DNA of 64,000 bases, from positions 5,270,001-5,334,000 of the forward strand of contig NZ_CP079218.1 in assembly GCF_019317285.1 (NCBI RefSeq), read 5' to 3'. This document shows positions 43,004 to 51,607 of the stretch, piece by piece (the first letter of the stretch is position 1; each line of letters begins with the position of its first letter). The notes under the pieces are model-generated. The model was not told the origin of the DNA. It did no database searches and worked only from the letters and a program-made list of their open reading frames with translations. The translations under genes were made by a program, and so were the position numbers. This DNA comes from Pedobacter sp. D749 (GTDB lineage Bacteria > Bacteroidota > Bacteroidia > Sphingobacteriales > Sphingobacteriaceae).

Positions 43004-44782
43004 CTACTTCTGGCTTTCTGCCCAGGCATCCATCTTAGCTTCAAAAACAGATAAAGGAAACGACCCATCTTTTAAAACAGCGGTATGAAAAGCTGCTAAT
43101 TTAAACTTCGGACCTAATTCCTTCTCATATTTGCTTCTCAATTCCCTTATTTTCATTGCGCCGGTTTTGTAGCCTAAAGCTTGTGCAGGAATGCCCATAT
43201 AACGTTCAATTTCTGCGGTGGCCCCTTCAATACTAATCGCTTCATTGTCTGTCATGTATTTTATAGCTTCCTCCCTGCTCATGTTTTTGGTATGAATGGC
43301 TACATCAACAACTAAACGGATGGCCCGGTGCATTTCATCGCCCAGTGCACCCATGTGTTGGTATGGATCCTGATATAGGCCCAGTTCTTTCCCTAACGAT
43401 TCGCAGTATAATGCCCAACCTTCTACATAAGCATTATGTCCACCAAAACGGCGGAAATTAGGAAGTGATTTATTTTCCTGCGTTAAAGAAATCTGGTAAT
43501 GGTGGCCTGGAATTGCCTCATGAAGAAACAGAGATTCCATACCCGAAGTGGTGTTAAATGTTTTCGCATCTAAAATGGGTACGTAAAAGATCCCTGGGCG
43601 TGATCCGTCTGCAGAACCTTGATTATATTCAGCACTGGCCGATGCAGCCCTGAAAGCTTCTGTTTGCCGGATTTCGAAAGGTGTTTTAGGCTCAACGTCA
43701 AACATTCTTTTTAAGTTGGGTTTCATACGCTGATGGATATTCTCAAAGGCGGCCAAAACTTCTTTCGGCGTTTTATAAGGCATGAATTTTTTATCTGTTT
43801 TCATGTATTCGAAAAAAGCTTTTAAATCGCCCTTAAAGCCAACTAAGTTTTTGATACTGTCCATCTGCCCTTTAATCCGGGCAACTTCTTTTAAGCCCGT
43901 TTGATAGATTTCTTCCGGTGTTTTGTTAGTGGTGGTTTGTTGTTTTACCAGATAAGTGTACCAGGCCAAACCGCCGGGCATAGCCGAATAGCCAGAGGTA
44001 GTTCGCGTTTTTGGCAGATATTCGTTCTGTAGATATTCGGCCAATTTTTTATAGGTAGGGATAATTACATTGGTAATCGATGTGCGGTACGCTGCTGTCA
44101 ACTTTTGTTTATCTGCGGCAGAAAAACTTGCTGGCATTAATTTGATTGGCCCATAAAACAAACTTTCTTCTGGTTTGGAGGCAACCATACTCTGCATTTG
44201 AGGGATCATTTTTATCACCAATGCTTTTGGCAATACAATGCCTGCTGCCGCACCTTTTTTAAAATTTCCGATGGCTGTATCGGCCCACACCGAAAATGCA
44301 TCAACCCGTTTTAACCAATCTTCATAATTTTTTACAGTTTTAAAAGGTTGTGCCCCTGTGCCCGAGCCCAATTGGCCGATGGTTAAGGGGAGCGCAAACA
44401 TTTGGTTAAATGGGAGGTATTCAGAATGGTATTTTAATCCTTGCAGATTAATTTCCAATTGATCTTTCAGGTAATCGAAAGATAATTTATCGTTTGCATT
44501 TAAATTTTTGCGGTCATATTTACCAAGGCTATCCAGATAACGCTGATTGTAGCTTTTAAACTCTTTTAAATAGGCTTGCGACCCATCATTTGCCAAAAGA
44601 TCGTTATAACGTTCATCTCCGATATAGGTGGCACTTAAAGGATTTAGTTTTAATCCATCCTGATAATATTGTTCGCAAAGGGTTGCAAAGGCTTTGTTTT
44701 CTGCGCCATTATCAGAACTGTTTTTTTGCTTACAGGCAAGCATTGCAGTAATGCAGGCAGCAAAAAGAAATATCTTTTTCAT
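43004..44782 (-). CDS. DUF885 lipoprotein (putative metallopeptidase)
   Basis: A 592-residue lipoprotein with lipobox MLAC near residue 17. The long helical DUF885 domain contains the HEAIPGHHYQ motif (about 420-429), an HExxxH-like metal site, and a downstream YVEGWALYCE sequence. These resemble M32-type or other thermolysin-like peptidases, and the family is probably a periplasmic peptidase. It is a single-gene unit, leftward. A TATTTTTG -7 box lies on its strand at 44813-44806. Confidence 0.88.
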   Translation of the reverse strand: MKKIFLFAACITAMLACKQKNSSDNGAENKAFATLCEQYYQDGLKLNPLSATYIGDERYNDLLANDGSQAYLKEFKSYNQRYLDSLGKYDRKNLNANDKLSFDYLKDQLEINLQGLKYHSEYLPFNQMFALPLTIGQLGSGTGAQPFKTVKNYEDWLKRVDAFSVWADTAIGNFKKGAAAGIVLPKALVIKMIPQMQSMVASKPEESLFYGPIKLMPASFSAADKQKLTAAYRTSITNVIIPTYKKLAEYLQNEYLPKTRTTSGYSAMPGGLAWYTYLVKQQTTTNKTPEEIYQTGLKEVARIKGQMDSIKNLVGFKGDLKAFFEYMKTDKKFMPYKTPKEVLAAFENIHQRMKPNLKRMFDVEPKTPFEIRQTEAFRAASASAEYNQGSADGSRPGIFYVPILDAKTFNTTSGMESLFLHEAIPGHHYQISLTQENKSLPNFRRFGGHNAYVEGWALYCESLGKELGLYQDPYQHMGALGDEMHRAIRLVVDVAIHTKNMSREEAIKYMTDNEAISIEGATAEIERYMGIPAQALGYKTGAMKIRELRSKYEKELGPKFKLAAFHTAVLKDGSFPLSVFEAKMDAWAESQK

Positions 44783-44850
44783 TTATTTTGAGTTAAGGTT
44801 CTAATCAAAAATAGGAAATTAAGTCGCCATTTACGAAAAGCCTTAAACGC

Positions 44851-44880
44851 AAAAAAGCCATCCCTAAAAGGATGGCTTTA
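44851..44880 (-). terminator. Terminator downstream of pyruvate dehydrogenase E2 gene
   Basis: On the reverse strand AGCCATCC (44877-44870) pairs with GGATGGCT (44863-44856) and TTTTTT follows. It lies 46 bp after the E2 stop codon. Confidence 0.75.
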
Positions 44881-44887
44881 AATATGT

Positions 44888-44922
44888 AGTCAGTGTGAAC
44901 TGAAAACTGTGAATTGCTAACC
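44888..44922. repeat. 7-bp repeat array after E2 gene
   Basis: The + strand reads AGTCAGT GTGAACT GAAAACT GTGAATT GCTAACC in sevens. The array lies between the E2 stop codon (44926) and its terminator. Confidence 0.5.
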
Positions 44923-44925
44923 TGA

Positions 44926-46605
44926 TTATGCTAATAACCTGATTGGCTCTTCTAACAGACCTTTTAAGGTTTGTAAGAATTGTGCTCCTGTTGCACCATC
45001 AACCACACGGTGATCGCAACCTAAAGTCAATTTCATTACATTACCAGGAACAACAGCACCGTTTTTAACCACCGGAACTTGTTGAATTGCACCTACTGAT
45101 AAAATTGCACCATCAGGAGAGTTGATAATTGAAGTAAACTCATCAATACCAAACATACCTAAATTAGAAACAGTGAAAGTAGAACCTTCCCAATCTGCAG
45201 GTTGTAATTTTTTAGCTTTTGCTTTACCACCAAAATCTTTTACTTCTGCAGAGATGTGTGATAAAGATTTGCCATCAGCGAAACGCACTACTGGTACCAA
45301 TAAACCATCTTCAACAGCCATAGCTACACCAATGTTGGTATGTTCGTTAAATCTGATTTTATCGCCACCCCATGATGAATTAACAGCCGGGTGTTTTTTC
45401 AGGGCAACGGCAACCGCTTTAATTACGATATCGTTGAAAGAAACTTTAACAGGAGCAACCGCGTTGATTGCCGTACGTGCAGCCATTGCATTGTCCATAT
45501 CGATACTTACTGTCAGGTAAAAATGTGGGGCAGTAAATAAACTTTCAGCTAAGCGTTTTGCAATTACTTTACGCATTTGCGAAACAGGTTGCTCGGTGTA
45601 CTTAACCTCACCAACAAATGTAGGGATAACTGGTGCAGCAGCTGCAGCTTTCTCAGCAACCGGAGCTGATGCAGATTCAGTTTTAGCTGGAGCAGCTGAT
45701 GGCTTGAAGTTTTCGATATCTTTTTTAATGATACGGCCACCTTCTGCACTACCTGCAACCTGTGCTAAATCGATCCCTTTATCTTTAGCAATTTTCTTAG
45801 CTAAAGGAGATGCTTTAACACGGCTATCTGATGCGCTTTCCGCAACTGGAGCAGATGCGCTAGCATCAGCAGTTGTAGCTTGTTTTTCTTCTTTAGGTGC
45901 TTCAGCAGTTTCAGCTTTAGGAGCCGGAGCTGAGCCGCCTGCTAAAATTCCGCTTACATCAGTTCCTTCAGGACCAACAATGGCGATAATTCCGTTTACT
46001 TTAGCAGCCTGGCCTTTTTCTACACCAATGTGTAATAAAGTTCCGGTTGCATAACCCATTACTTCCATAGTAGCCTTATCGGTTTCTACATCAGCAAGAA
46101 CATCATCATCTTTTACTTTATCGCCAACTTTTTTATGCCATTCAGCAATTACGCCTTCAGTCATGGTATCGCTTAACAAAGGCATGCGGATAACCGTAAC
46201 ACCTTTTGCTGCTAATTCTTCTTCACTTAAGCTACCACCCTGAGCAGGTGCCGCCTCTTCTTTTTTATCTTCAGCTTTAGGAGCTTCATCTTTGCTTTCA
46301 GACTTCGGGCTTGCCGACTCCTGACTTCCAGATTGTTCCGCTTCTAATGCAGCTTTATAATCTTCGCCTTCTTTACCAATAACGGCCATGATCGCATCAA
46401 CAGGAACAGCTGTTCCTTCTTCTATACCAACGTATAAAAGGACACCATCCCAATAAGATTCCATATCCATTGTTGCTTTGTCAGTTTCTACTTCTGCCAA
46501 AACATCGCCGCTTTTCACTTTATCGCCCACCTTTTTATGCCACTTTGCCAAAACCCCTTCGGTCATGGTGTCGCTCATTTTGGGCATTTTAATTACATCA
46601 GCCAT
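44926..46605 (-). CDS. Pyruvate dehydrogenase complex E2, dihydrolipoamide acetyltransferase
   Basis: A 559-residue E2 subunit. It has two lipoyl domains, with lipoyl-lysines in ETDKATM at K43 and K177, each followed by an alanine/proline/glutamate-rich linker. The E3/E1-binding domain is at about 265-300 (ASPLAKKIAKDKGIDLAQV). The catalytic domain is at about 330-559 with the active-site DHRVVDG near the end. It transfers the acetyl group to coenzyme A. It is transcribed 30 bp after the E1-alpha gene. The E1-beta and E3 genes are not in the window. Confidence 0.96.
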   Translation of the reverse strand: MADVIKMPKMSDTMTEGVLAKWHKKVGDKVKSGDVLAEVETDKATMDMESYWDGVLLYVGIEEGTAVPVDAIMAVIGKEGEDYKAALEAEQSGSQESASPKSESKDEAPKAEDKKEEAAPAQGGSLSEEELAAKGVTVIRMPLLSDTMTEGVIAEWHKKVGDKVKDDDVLADVETDKATMEVMGYATGTLLHIGVEKGQAAKVNGIIAIVGPEGTDVSGILAGGSAPAPKAETAEAPKEEKQATTADASASAPVAESASDSRVKASPLAKKIAKDKGIDLAQVAGSAEGGRIIKKDIENFKPSAAPAKTESASAPVAEKAAAAAPVIPTFVGEVKYTEQPVSQMRKVIAKRLAESLFTAPHFYLTVSIDMDNAMAARTAINAVAPVKVSFNDIVIKAVAVALKKHPAVNSSWGGDKIRFNEHTNIGVAMAVEDGLLVPVVRFADGKSLSHISAEVKDFGGKAKAKKLQPADWEGSTFTVSNLGMFGIDEFTSIINSPDGAILSVGAIQQVPVVKNGAVVPGNVMKLTLGCDHRVVDGATGAQFLQTLKGLLEEPIRLLA

Positions 46606-46635
46606 TATATCTAATTAATTGAAATCTTATTAATA

Positions 46636-47631
46636 TTAGTCCATTACGTAAGGGTAGTCCTGTTGCATATATACATCTTTGTATAGTTCGGATGCATCAG
46701 GCCAAGGAGATTCTTCAGCAAATTTTACTGCCTGATCTACAATTCCTTTTACTTTAGCTTCTACCTCTTCAATCCAGGCTTGATCTGCATACTTCTCTTT
46801 AAGGATCGTTTCTCTCGCATGTTCAACCGGATCTTTTGCTTTGTAATCTTCTAATTCTTCTTTGGTACGATATTTTGCCGGATCTGACATGGAGTGACCA
46901 CGATAGCGGTAAGTTCTCATTTCTAAGAAAGTAGGTCCTTCACCTTTACGCGCACGTTGAATTGCTTCGTCCATTGCATTGTGTACAGCAACCGGATCCA
47001 TACCGTCAACTGGTGCACATGGCATATCGAAACCTAAACCTATTTTATAAATATCGGTCATGTTGGTAGTACGTTGTACTGAGGTACCCATTGCATAACC
47101 ATTGTTTTCGCAAACAAAAATAACAGGCAATTTCCAAAGCATGGCCATGTTAAAAGTTTCGTTTAATGCACCTTGGCGCACAGCACCATCGCCCATATAA
47201 CAAATGTTAACATTATCAGTTCCTTTGTATTTTTCTGCAAAAGCAACGCCAGCACCTAATGGAATCTGACCGCCAACAATTGCATGACCACCGTAGAAGT
47301 TATGCTCTTTACTGAACATGTGCATTGAACCACCTTTACCTTTAGAGCAACCTGTAGCCTTACCGTACATTTCTGCCATAATACTATCAGCACTAACTCC
47401 TAAAGCTAAGGCATGAGCATGATCACGGTAGGTTGTAATCATTGAATCACCTTTTTGCATTGCAGATATTGCACCTGCAACTACAGCTTCTTGTCCAATG
47501 TATAAATGACAAAAGCCACGTATTTTTTGTTGTCCGTATAACTGGCCGGTTTTTTCTTCGAATTTGCGCATCAGCAACATCGACTCAAACCACTTTAACC
47601 AGGTATCTTTATTTATTTCTACTGCACTCAT
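46636..47631 (-). CDS. pdhA: Pyruvate dehydrogenase E1 component, alpha subunit
   Basis: A 331-residue alpha subunit of the thiamine-diphosphate-dependent decarboxylase. The thiamine-binding motif is MGDGAVRQGALNETFNMA, followed after about 30 residues by CENNGYAMGTS. The phosphorylation-loop-like segment TYRYRGHSMSDPAKYR is present. The order E1-alpha then E2 is usual for Bacteroidota, where E1-beta is often elsewhere. A TAGATTTG -7 box lies on the reverse strand at 47665-47658, about 27 bp before the ATG. Confidence 0.96.
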   Translation of the reverse strand: MSAVEINKDTWLKWFESMLLMRKFEEKTGQLYGQQKIRGFCHLYIGQEAVVAGAISAMQKGDSMITTYRDHAHALALGVSADSIMAEMYGKATGCSKGKGGSMHMFSKEHNFYGGHAIVGGQIPLGAGVAFAEKYKGTDNVNICYMGDGAVRQGALNETFNMAMLWKLPVIFVCENNGYAMGTSVQRTTNMTDIYKIGLGFDMPCAPVDGMDPVAVHNAMDEAIQRARKGEGPTFLEMRTYRYRGHSMSDPAKYRTKEELEDYKAKDPVEHARETILKEKYADQAWIEEVEAKVKGIVDQAVKFAEESPWPDASELYKDVYMQQDYPYVMD

Positions 47632-47657
47632 TTTAGGATATTTGTTTTTTGCGACAG

Positions 47658-47665
47658 CAAATCTA
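47658..47665 (-). promoter_or_regulatory. -7 box of the pyruvate dehydrogenase pair
   Basis: On the reverse strand TAGATTTG fits TAnnTTTG. No clear -33 element is seen at the expected distance. Confidence 0.4.
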
Positions 47666-48016
47666 ATTTTTTTATTGTAATTTTTGGCACTTTTAAGTGT
47701 AAAAACATCGTAGTTATAGGGCTAAAATCAGAATTAACACTTGTTTTACAATTAAATACAAACCATAAACACTTCTGCTGATTTCACATAAGTAAATCAA
47801 TGCCCTTTATCATAATAAGTATTCAATTTATTCTAAAATTTAATTCTGTATAAGCGCATATTTCCATAATTTAAAAATAAAGCGCGTTTAACCAAAATAG
47901 GAATATCCGAAAAGAAAAAACATTTTAAAAAGATGGGTATTGGAGCCGAAATTTTACTCAAAAGCAGTGGATAAAAAATAAAAATGTTAATAACTTTCAC
48001 TTTTTATAACATTACA
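47666..48016. other. Intergenic between divergent genes, no gene seen
   Basis: This AT-rich stretch separates the pyruvate dehydrogenase genes from the NlpC/P60 gene. It shows no supported reading frame or RNA. Confidence 0.4.
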
Positions 48017-48048
48017 TTTGGATAACATTTGTATAATCAATACTTTTG
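48017..48048 (+). promoter_or_regulatory. Bacteroidota-type promoter of NlpC/P60 gene
   Basis: TTTG at 48017-48020 and TACTTTTG at 48041-48048 are 20 bp apart, the best match in the window to TTTG-N19-21-TAnnTTTG. It gives a leader of about 60 nt before the ATG at 48117. Confidence 0.7.
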
Positions 48049-48116
48049 ACAACCAACAATAAGCCCATGTGGTGTACGTTAATGTGTAAGTGAATACCCA
48101 AACATAACTGTATAAC

Positions 48117-48674
48117 ATGATTAAAAAAATTTTGTTTTCTACCCTAATCGCTATCTGCACGCTCTCCAACGCATTTGCGCAAACAAAAACAAAAGAATCT
48201 GGTAAAGACTTAAATGATCCCGATAACCTTGCATCACAATATTTTTCGCAGGTAATGGGTGTTGCGGTAGATGCGACCTCGAATTTAAAACTGTATAAGT
48301 TTATATACGAATGGATCGGAACTCCTTATAGTTATGGTGGAAACACAAAAAGAGGGATCGATTGTTCTGCTTTTACCAAAGCAATTTACGATAAAGTTTT
48401 CAACACCACCATCAGAAGAAATTCGCGCGATATTTTCAGCATGGTAGATCCATTATCCAAAGAAGATTTAAAAGAAGGCGATCTGGTTTTCTTCAAAATT
48501 AAAAGCAGAAGTATTTCACATGTTGGTATTTACCTGGGCGATAACAGATTTGCACATGCATCAAGTTCTCGCGGCGTGGTCATCAGCAACCTTAACGAAC
48601 CTTATTACAGCCGTTACTTTTACAAAGGTGGCCGCGTTTTAGAATCGTTTAAGAAAGAATTTACAGTAGAATAA
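48117..48674 (+). CDS. NlpC/P60 (C40) family peptidase, exported
   Basis: A 185-residue protein with a signal peptide (about 1-21, NAFAQT) and an NlpC/P60 domain. The catalytic cysteine is in GIDCSAFTK, the histidine in ISHVGIYLGD and the polar third residue in FAHASS. The family cuts peptide bonds in murein stem peptides, so the enzyme probably remodels peptidoglycan. It is preceded by a strong promoter and followed by a terminator. Confidence 0.93.
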   Translation: MIKKILFSTLIAICTLSNAFAQTKTKESGKDLNDPDNLASQYFSQVMGVAVDATSNLKLYKFIYEWIGTPYSYGGNTKRGIDCSAFTKAIYDKVFNTTIRRNSRDIFSMVDPLSKEDLKEGDLVFFKIKSRSISHVGIYLGDNRFAHASSSRGVVISNLNEPYYSRYFYKGGRVLESFKKEFTVE

Positions 48675-48676
48675 TT

Positions 48677-48711
48677 CAGTTAACAGTGGCCATTTTCGGT
48701 TGACAGTAAAA
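48677..48711. repeat. Weak 7-bp repeat array after NlpC/P60 gene
   Basis: CAGTTAA CAGTGGC CATTTTC GGTTGAC AGTAAAA can be read in sevens directly after the stop codon. The units are degenerate. Confidence 0.35.
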
Positions 48712-48720
48712 AACATACAC

Positions 48721-48753
48721 AATCCTCCTAAAGAAATTTTGGAGGATTTTTTT
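48721..48753 (+). terminator. Rho-independent terminator
   Basis: AATCCTCC (48721-48728) pairs with GGAGGATT (48741-48748) and a T-run follows. Confidence 0.8.
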
Positions 48754-48778
48754 ATTATTTAGCATTTTAATAATTGAA

Positions 48779-48808
48779 TAGATGCTGAAATAAATTCAGC
48801 ATGACGAT
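48779..48808. repeat. Partial copy of TCAGCATGACG repeat
   Basis: GATGCTGAAATAAATTCAGC with ATGACGAT matches the right half of 28042-28168. It supplies a false ATG at 48801 upstream of the CapA gene. Confidence 0.75.
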
Positions 48809-48830
48809 TGCTGTAAACCATAAAAACCTG

Positions 48831-49928
48831 ATGAAGTTTATCAATACGCTAATGATGTCCGCTCTTGCGCTAATTATTTTAATTAGCTGCACCAGCAATA
48901 ATGCACAGATTACTCCGGCTGTAGCCAAACAAGATACCGTCATCAGAAAAATAAAGGATACGATATCCATTACCGCTGTAGGCGATATTATGCTTGGCTC
49001 TGCATTTCCATCCAAAACCAATCTCCCTCCCGATGATGCAGTAAATAGTTTCCAGGCGGTTGATAGTTTATTAAGAGGCGATATTGTATTTGGAAACCTG
49101 GAAGGCTGTTTTCTTAATTCGGGCAATTCGAACAAATGTAATGGCATTAATCCGAATAACTGTTACGCTTTTAGAATGCCGGAGCGCTACGCCGGGATAT
49201 ATAAGGGTGCAGGATTTAATGTTTTGAGCATCGCCAATAACCATGTTGGTGATTTTGATGCAAAGGGAAGGAAAAATACAGCAAGGATTTTAGATTCACT
49301 GAAGATCCATTATGCAGGACAGGTAAATAAATCTTTTGAAGTTTTTGAAAAAGATAGTGTAAAGTATGCGTTCTGCGCTTTTGCCCCGAATGAGAATACG
49401 GTATCCATTAATAAAATTGATAGTGCGAAAGCTTTGGTGGCCCGTTTAAAATTAATGGCTGATATTGTGATCGTTTCTTTTCACGGCGGAGGTGAAGGAG
49501 CAAGATTTGAACATGTTCCACGTAAAAATGAGATCTTTTATAAAGAAAACAGGGGGAATGTTTATGCCTTTGCACATGCAGTTATTGATGCAGGTGCCGA
49601 CGTGGTGCTAGGGCATGGTCCGCATGTAAGCCGGGCAGTCGAAGTTTATAAAAATAAATTCATTGCTTACAGTTTGGGTAATTTTTGTACCTATGGAATG
49701 TTCAGCTTAAAAGGCAATAACGGTATTGCCCCCTTGCTGCAGCTAAAAATAAATGCAAAGGGCGATTTTCTCTATGCTAATATTGTATCAATTAAACAGG
49801 ATAAGATCAACCGTTTAACCCTGGATGATAACCATAGCGCCTTTAAACGGATTAAAGAGTTGACAGATATTGATTTCGTTGGTCACCAGTTGAAGTTCGC
49901 AGACAACAGAATCAGTTTAAAAGATTAA
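48831..49928 (+). CDS. CapA family lipoprotein (PgsA-like metallophosphatase fold)
   Basis: A 365-residue protein. I start it at the ATG at 48831 (MKFINTLMMSALALIILIS), which gives a lipobox ILISC. The ATG at 48801 lies in a dispersed repeat and is not used. The CapA motif DIMLGSAF is followed by DIVFGNLEGCF, SIANNHVGDFDAKG, VSFHGGGEGARF and GHGPHVSRAVEVY. CapA/PgsA proteins take part in making poly-gamma-glutamate or related capsules. No other cap/pgs gene is nearby, so the substrate is uncertain. Confidence 0.9.
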   Translation: MKFINTLMMSALALIILISCTSNNAQITPAVAKQDTVIRKIKDTISITAVGDIMLGSAFPSKTNLPPDDAVNSFQAVDSLLRGDIVFGNLEGCFLNSGNSNKCNGINPNNCYAFRMPERYAGIYKGAGFNVLSIANNHVGDFDAKGRKNTARILDSLKIHYAGQVNKSFEVFEKDSVKYAFCAFAPNENTVSINKIDSAKALVARLKLMADIVIVSFHGGGEGARFEHVPRKNEIFYKENRGNVYAFAHAVIDAGADVVLGHGPHVSRAVEVYKNKFIAYSLGNFCTYGMFSLKGNNGIAPLLQLKINAKGDFLYANIVSIKQDKINRLTLDDNHSAFKRIKELTDIDFVGHQLKFADNRISLKD

Positions 49929-50043
49929 TCTCCTACGACATCAGTCTCAATTTATTTCAGAATATTTGTGGTCTGAAATCGTCATATTTTAAGTCATTTA
50001 GTGACTGAATAAGTGACTCAAACCTTTAAAAACAACTTTAAGG

Positions 50044-50229
50044 ATGAAAAAAGGATTAATACTTCATTATATTATAGGTATTGCTGCTGCAATTTTAGTA
50101 TTGGCAGCAGCCTACTATATCAACCAAAATCCTAAAAACCTGTTATCTGCTGGAATTATTATCCTGGCGGGCTGCCTGGTTGCTTTTAGCCAGTACCAGA
50201 TCATCAAACAGAAAAAAAAGCAGAAATGA
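50044..50229 (+). CDS. Small membrane protein
   Basis: A 61-residue protein with two transmembrane helices (about 8-26 and 33-50) and a lysine-rich tail (KQKKKKQK). It is not similar to any family I know. The start ATG at 50044 is preceded by an A-rich stretch. Codon use and the clear two-helix pattern favour a real gene. Confidence 0.55.
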   Translation: MKKGLILHYIIGIAAAILVLAAAYYINQNPKNLLSAGIIILAGCLVAFSQYQIIKQKKKQK

Positions 50230-50350
50230 TTGCTGTTATTTTAGGAGTTACCAAGGCTGAAAATTTTAAGTCGGGTTTATCTTGACCTGGCAATCGGTGT
50301 GGTTGTTGTGTTTTTTCTATTATTGAGGAAATTTGGGCGGAATGGCTAAC

Positions 50351-50605
50351 CTAATTATTCAATAATCCTTCAAAAGGTATATTCAAAATCTCACAAATCT
50401 GGATCACTCTTTCCAAAGATACATCTTTCATATTTCTTTCATTTTTAGAATAAACGTTCTGCGATATACCTAATTCTTGTGCCATATATTCTTGACTATA
50501 ACCAAGAGTTAAACGGACTATCCTAATTTTTTCACTAACTTTCTTGTATCTGATTTCGTTCATTTCTGAGAGCATTATAAAAGAGCTGTAAAATGTTGAC
50601 GACAT
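50351..50605 (-). CDS. Helix-turn-helix (XRE/Cro) family regulator
   Basis: An 84-residue DNA-binding protein with the pattern IRIVRLTLGYSQEYMAQELGISQNVYSKNERN, followed by LERVIQICEILNIPFEGLL. This is a single HTH_3 domain. Alternative starts are at 50575 and 50563, and the first 10-14 residues carry no domain, so one of them may be right. It is surrounded by small membrane-protein genes and a gene remnant. The target is not known. Confidence 0.8.
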   Translation of the reverse strand: MSSTFYSSFIMLSEMNEIRYKKVSEKIRIVRLTLGYSQEYMAQELGISQNVYSKNERNMKDVSLERVIQICEILNIPFEGLLNN

Positions 50606-50884
50606 ATTAATCAGCTTTCGTTTACAATAACCCCAATTTTACATAAAAAGTATAATTAATAAAGGAATTTTACGCCAAATGGCATTTTCAAAGGGTCAAG
50701 ACCAGCCAATTTTTTACACGAAACCTATTTTCTGTTAACGAATATAAATAATAAACTCTAATTTAAACATATAGTGTTTAGTAGAATTGAATTTTAGCCT
50801 GTATTTTTAGTTATTGCAGTTTGGGCTTAACCTGCTCTTCTCAGATCCAGTGCGTACTGAATGTATGAATTCATAAATATCAAT

Positions 50885-51067
50885 ATGAAGTATTTAATAA
50901 ATTTTCTTCCAGCTGTTTTTTTTGGAATTTTAGGAGTTGCTATTAACAATTTTCAATTGTTTGATTTAGGCCCAGGGTATAGTACACCATATGTCCTAAT
51001 GGTAGCATTATTTATAGTCGGCGTTTATAAGACAATAAAACTTAAAAATAGCACAAAGACTTACTAA
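50885..51067 (+). CDS. Small membrane protein, uncertain
   Basis: A 60-residue protein with two hydrophobic segments (about 3-22 and 32-51) and a basic tail. I use the ATG at 50885. No family was recognised. It lies in a small-gene area of unusual content, and the support is moderate. Confidence 0.45.
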   Translation: MKYLINFLPAVFFGILGVAINNFQLFDLGPGYSTPYVLMVALFIVGVYKTIKLKNSTKTY

Positions 51068-51130
51068 TCCTGTTACTGAAATTATTTAAAAAAGGAAGCA
51101 TATAGTTTTTCAATCAACTGGCTCAATTGA

Positions 51131-51310
51131 AATCATAACATCATTGCCGCATTAGCTCCAAAAACAGAGAATTTCATTTTGGAATTATTTATAATATTAA
51201 AGGCAGACATGGGAATTCTTTTGATTACCAATAAAGAAAGTACTGCTAAAATTGCAGATGAAGTTTATGAAATTGAAGGTAGTTCAAAACGTTTGACCTA
51301 TACAAACTAA
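51131..51310 (+). pseudogene. Remnant of an ABC transporter ATPase, C-terminal end
   Basis: Sixty codons in frame without a start, between an in-frame TGA (51128-51130) and a TAA at 51308. The translation reads ALAPKTENFILELF, then ADMGILLITNKESTAKIADEVYEIEG. This fits the end of an ABC ATPase: a D-loop like ALDPKTE and a switch region like LITH followed by ADRVYEI. Both are decayed (LDP to LAP, TH to TN). The Walker A, signature and Walker B regions are missing. It overlaps the next gene's 3' end by four bases. Confidence 0.55.
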
Positions 51311-51492
51311 CTCTCATCTTTTGTATTTTTTACCAAGCCAATGCCTGATACAAAAAATATTAGTCCGATGATGCCATAAACCATCAATCCCCTTGTATTT
51401 TGACTGTGGTTTACAAAGCCATAGCCTGCGTATATTAAACCAATTATACCAAGTACAGTTAATATGGTGCCAAAAGTGCGTTTTACGTTCAT
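51307..51492 (-). CDS. Small membrane protein (two helices)
   Basis: A 61-residue protein beginning MNVKRTFGTILTVLGIIGLIYAG, with a second helix RGLMVYGIIGLIFFVSGIGLV and a KNTKDES tail. Two hydrophobic helices are separated by a charged turn. The sequence has the look of a conserved small membrane protein of Bacteroidota, but I cannot name it. Confidence 0.65.
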   Translation of the reverse strand: MNVKRTFGTILTVLGIIGLIYAGYGFVNHSQNTRGLMVYGIIGLIFFVSGIGLVKNTKDES

Positions 51493-51550
51493 GTGGTGAT
51501 TATTTAATAAGATAAAGACAAATTTTTCCCCTATTTGTTTTAAAGCAAAA

Positions 51551-51586
51551 AAAAAGTCTATTTCGGCTATCGAAATGGACTTTTTA
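51551..51586 (-). terminator. Terminator downstream of M13 peptidase gene
   Basis: Arms AAAAAGTCTATTTCG and CGAAATGGACTTTTT (one bulge each) surround the loop GCTAT. On the reverse strand it is followed by a T-run. The stop codon of the peptidase gene is 22 bp away. Confidence 0.75.
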
Positions 51587-51607
51587 ACAAAAATTTAAGC
51601 GCTTAAT

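Noticed and set aside
45596..46054. 152-residue frame on the + strand inside the E2 gene
   Set aside because: Alanine-rich shadow of the E2 linkers; E2 is certain on the other strand.
48801..48830. Longer start for the CapA gene
   Set aside because: The ATG belongs to a dispersed repeat and adds ten residues before a good lipoprotein signal that starts at 48831.
51128..51310. Functional small protein at the ABC-ATPase remnant
   Set aside because: The only internal ATG (MGILLITNKES...) would give a 33-residue fragment of a C-terminal ATPase segment, so decay is more likely.
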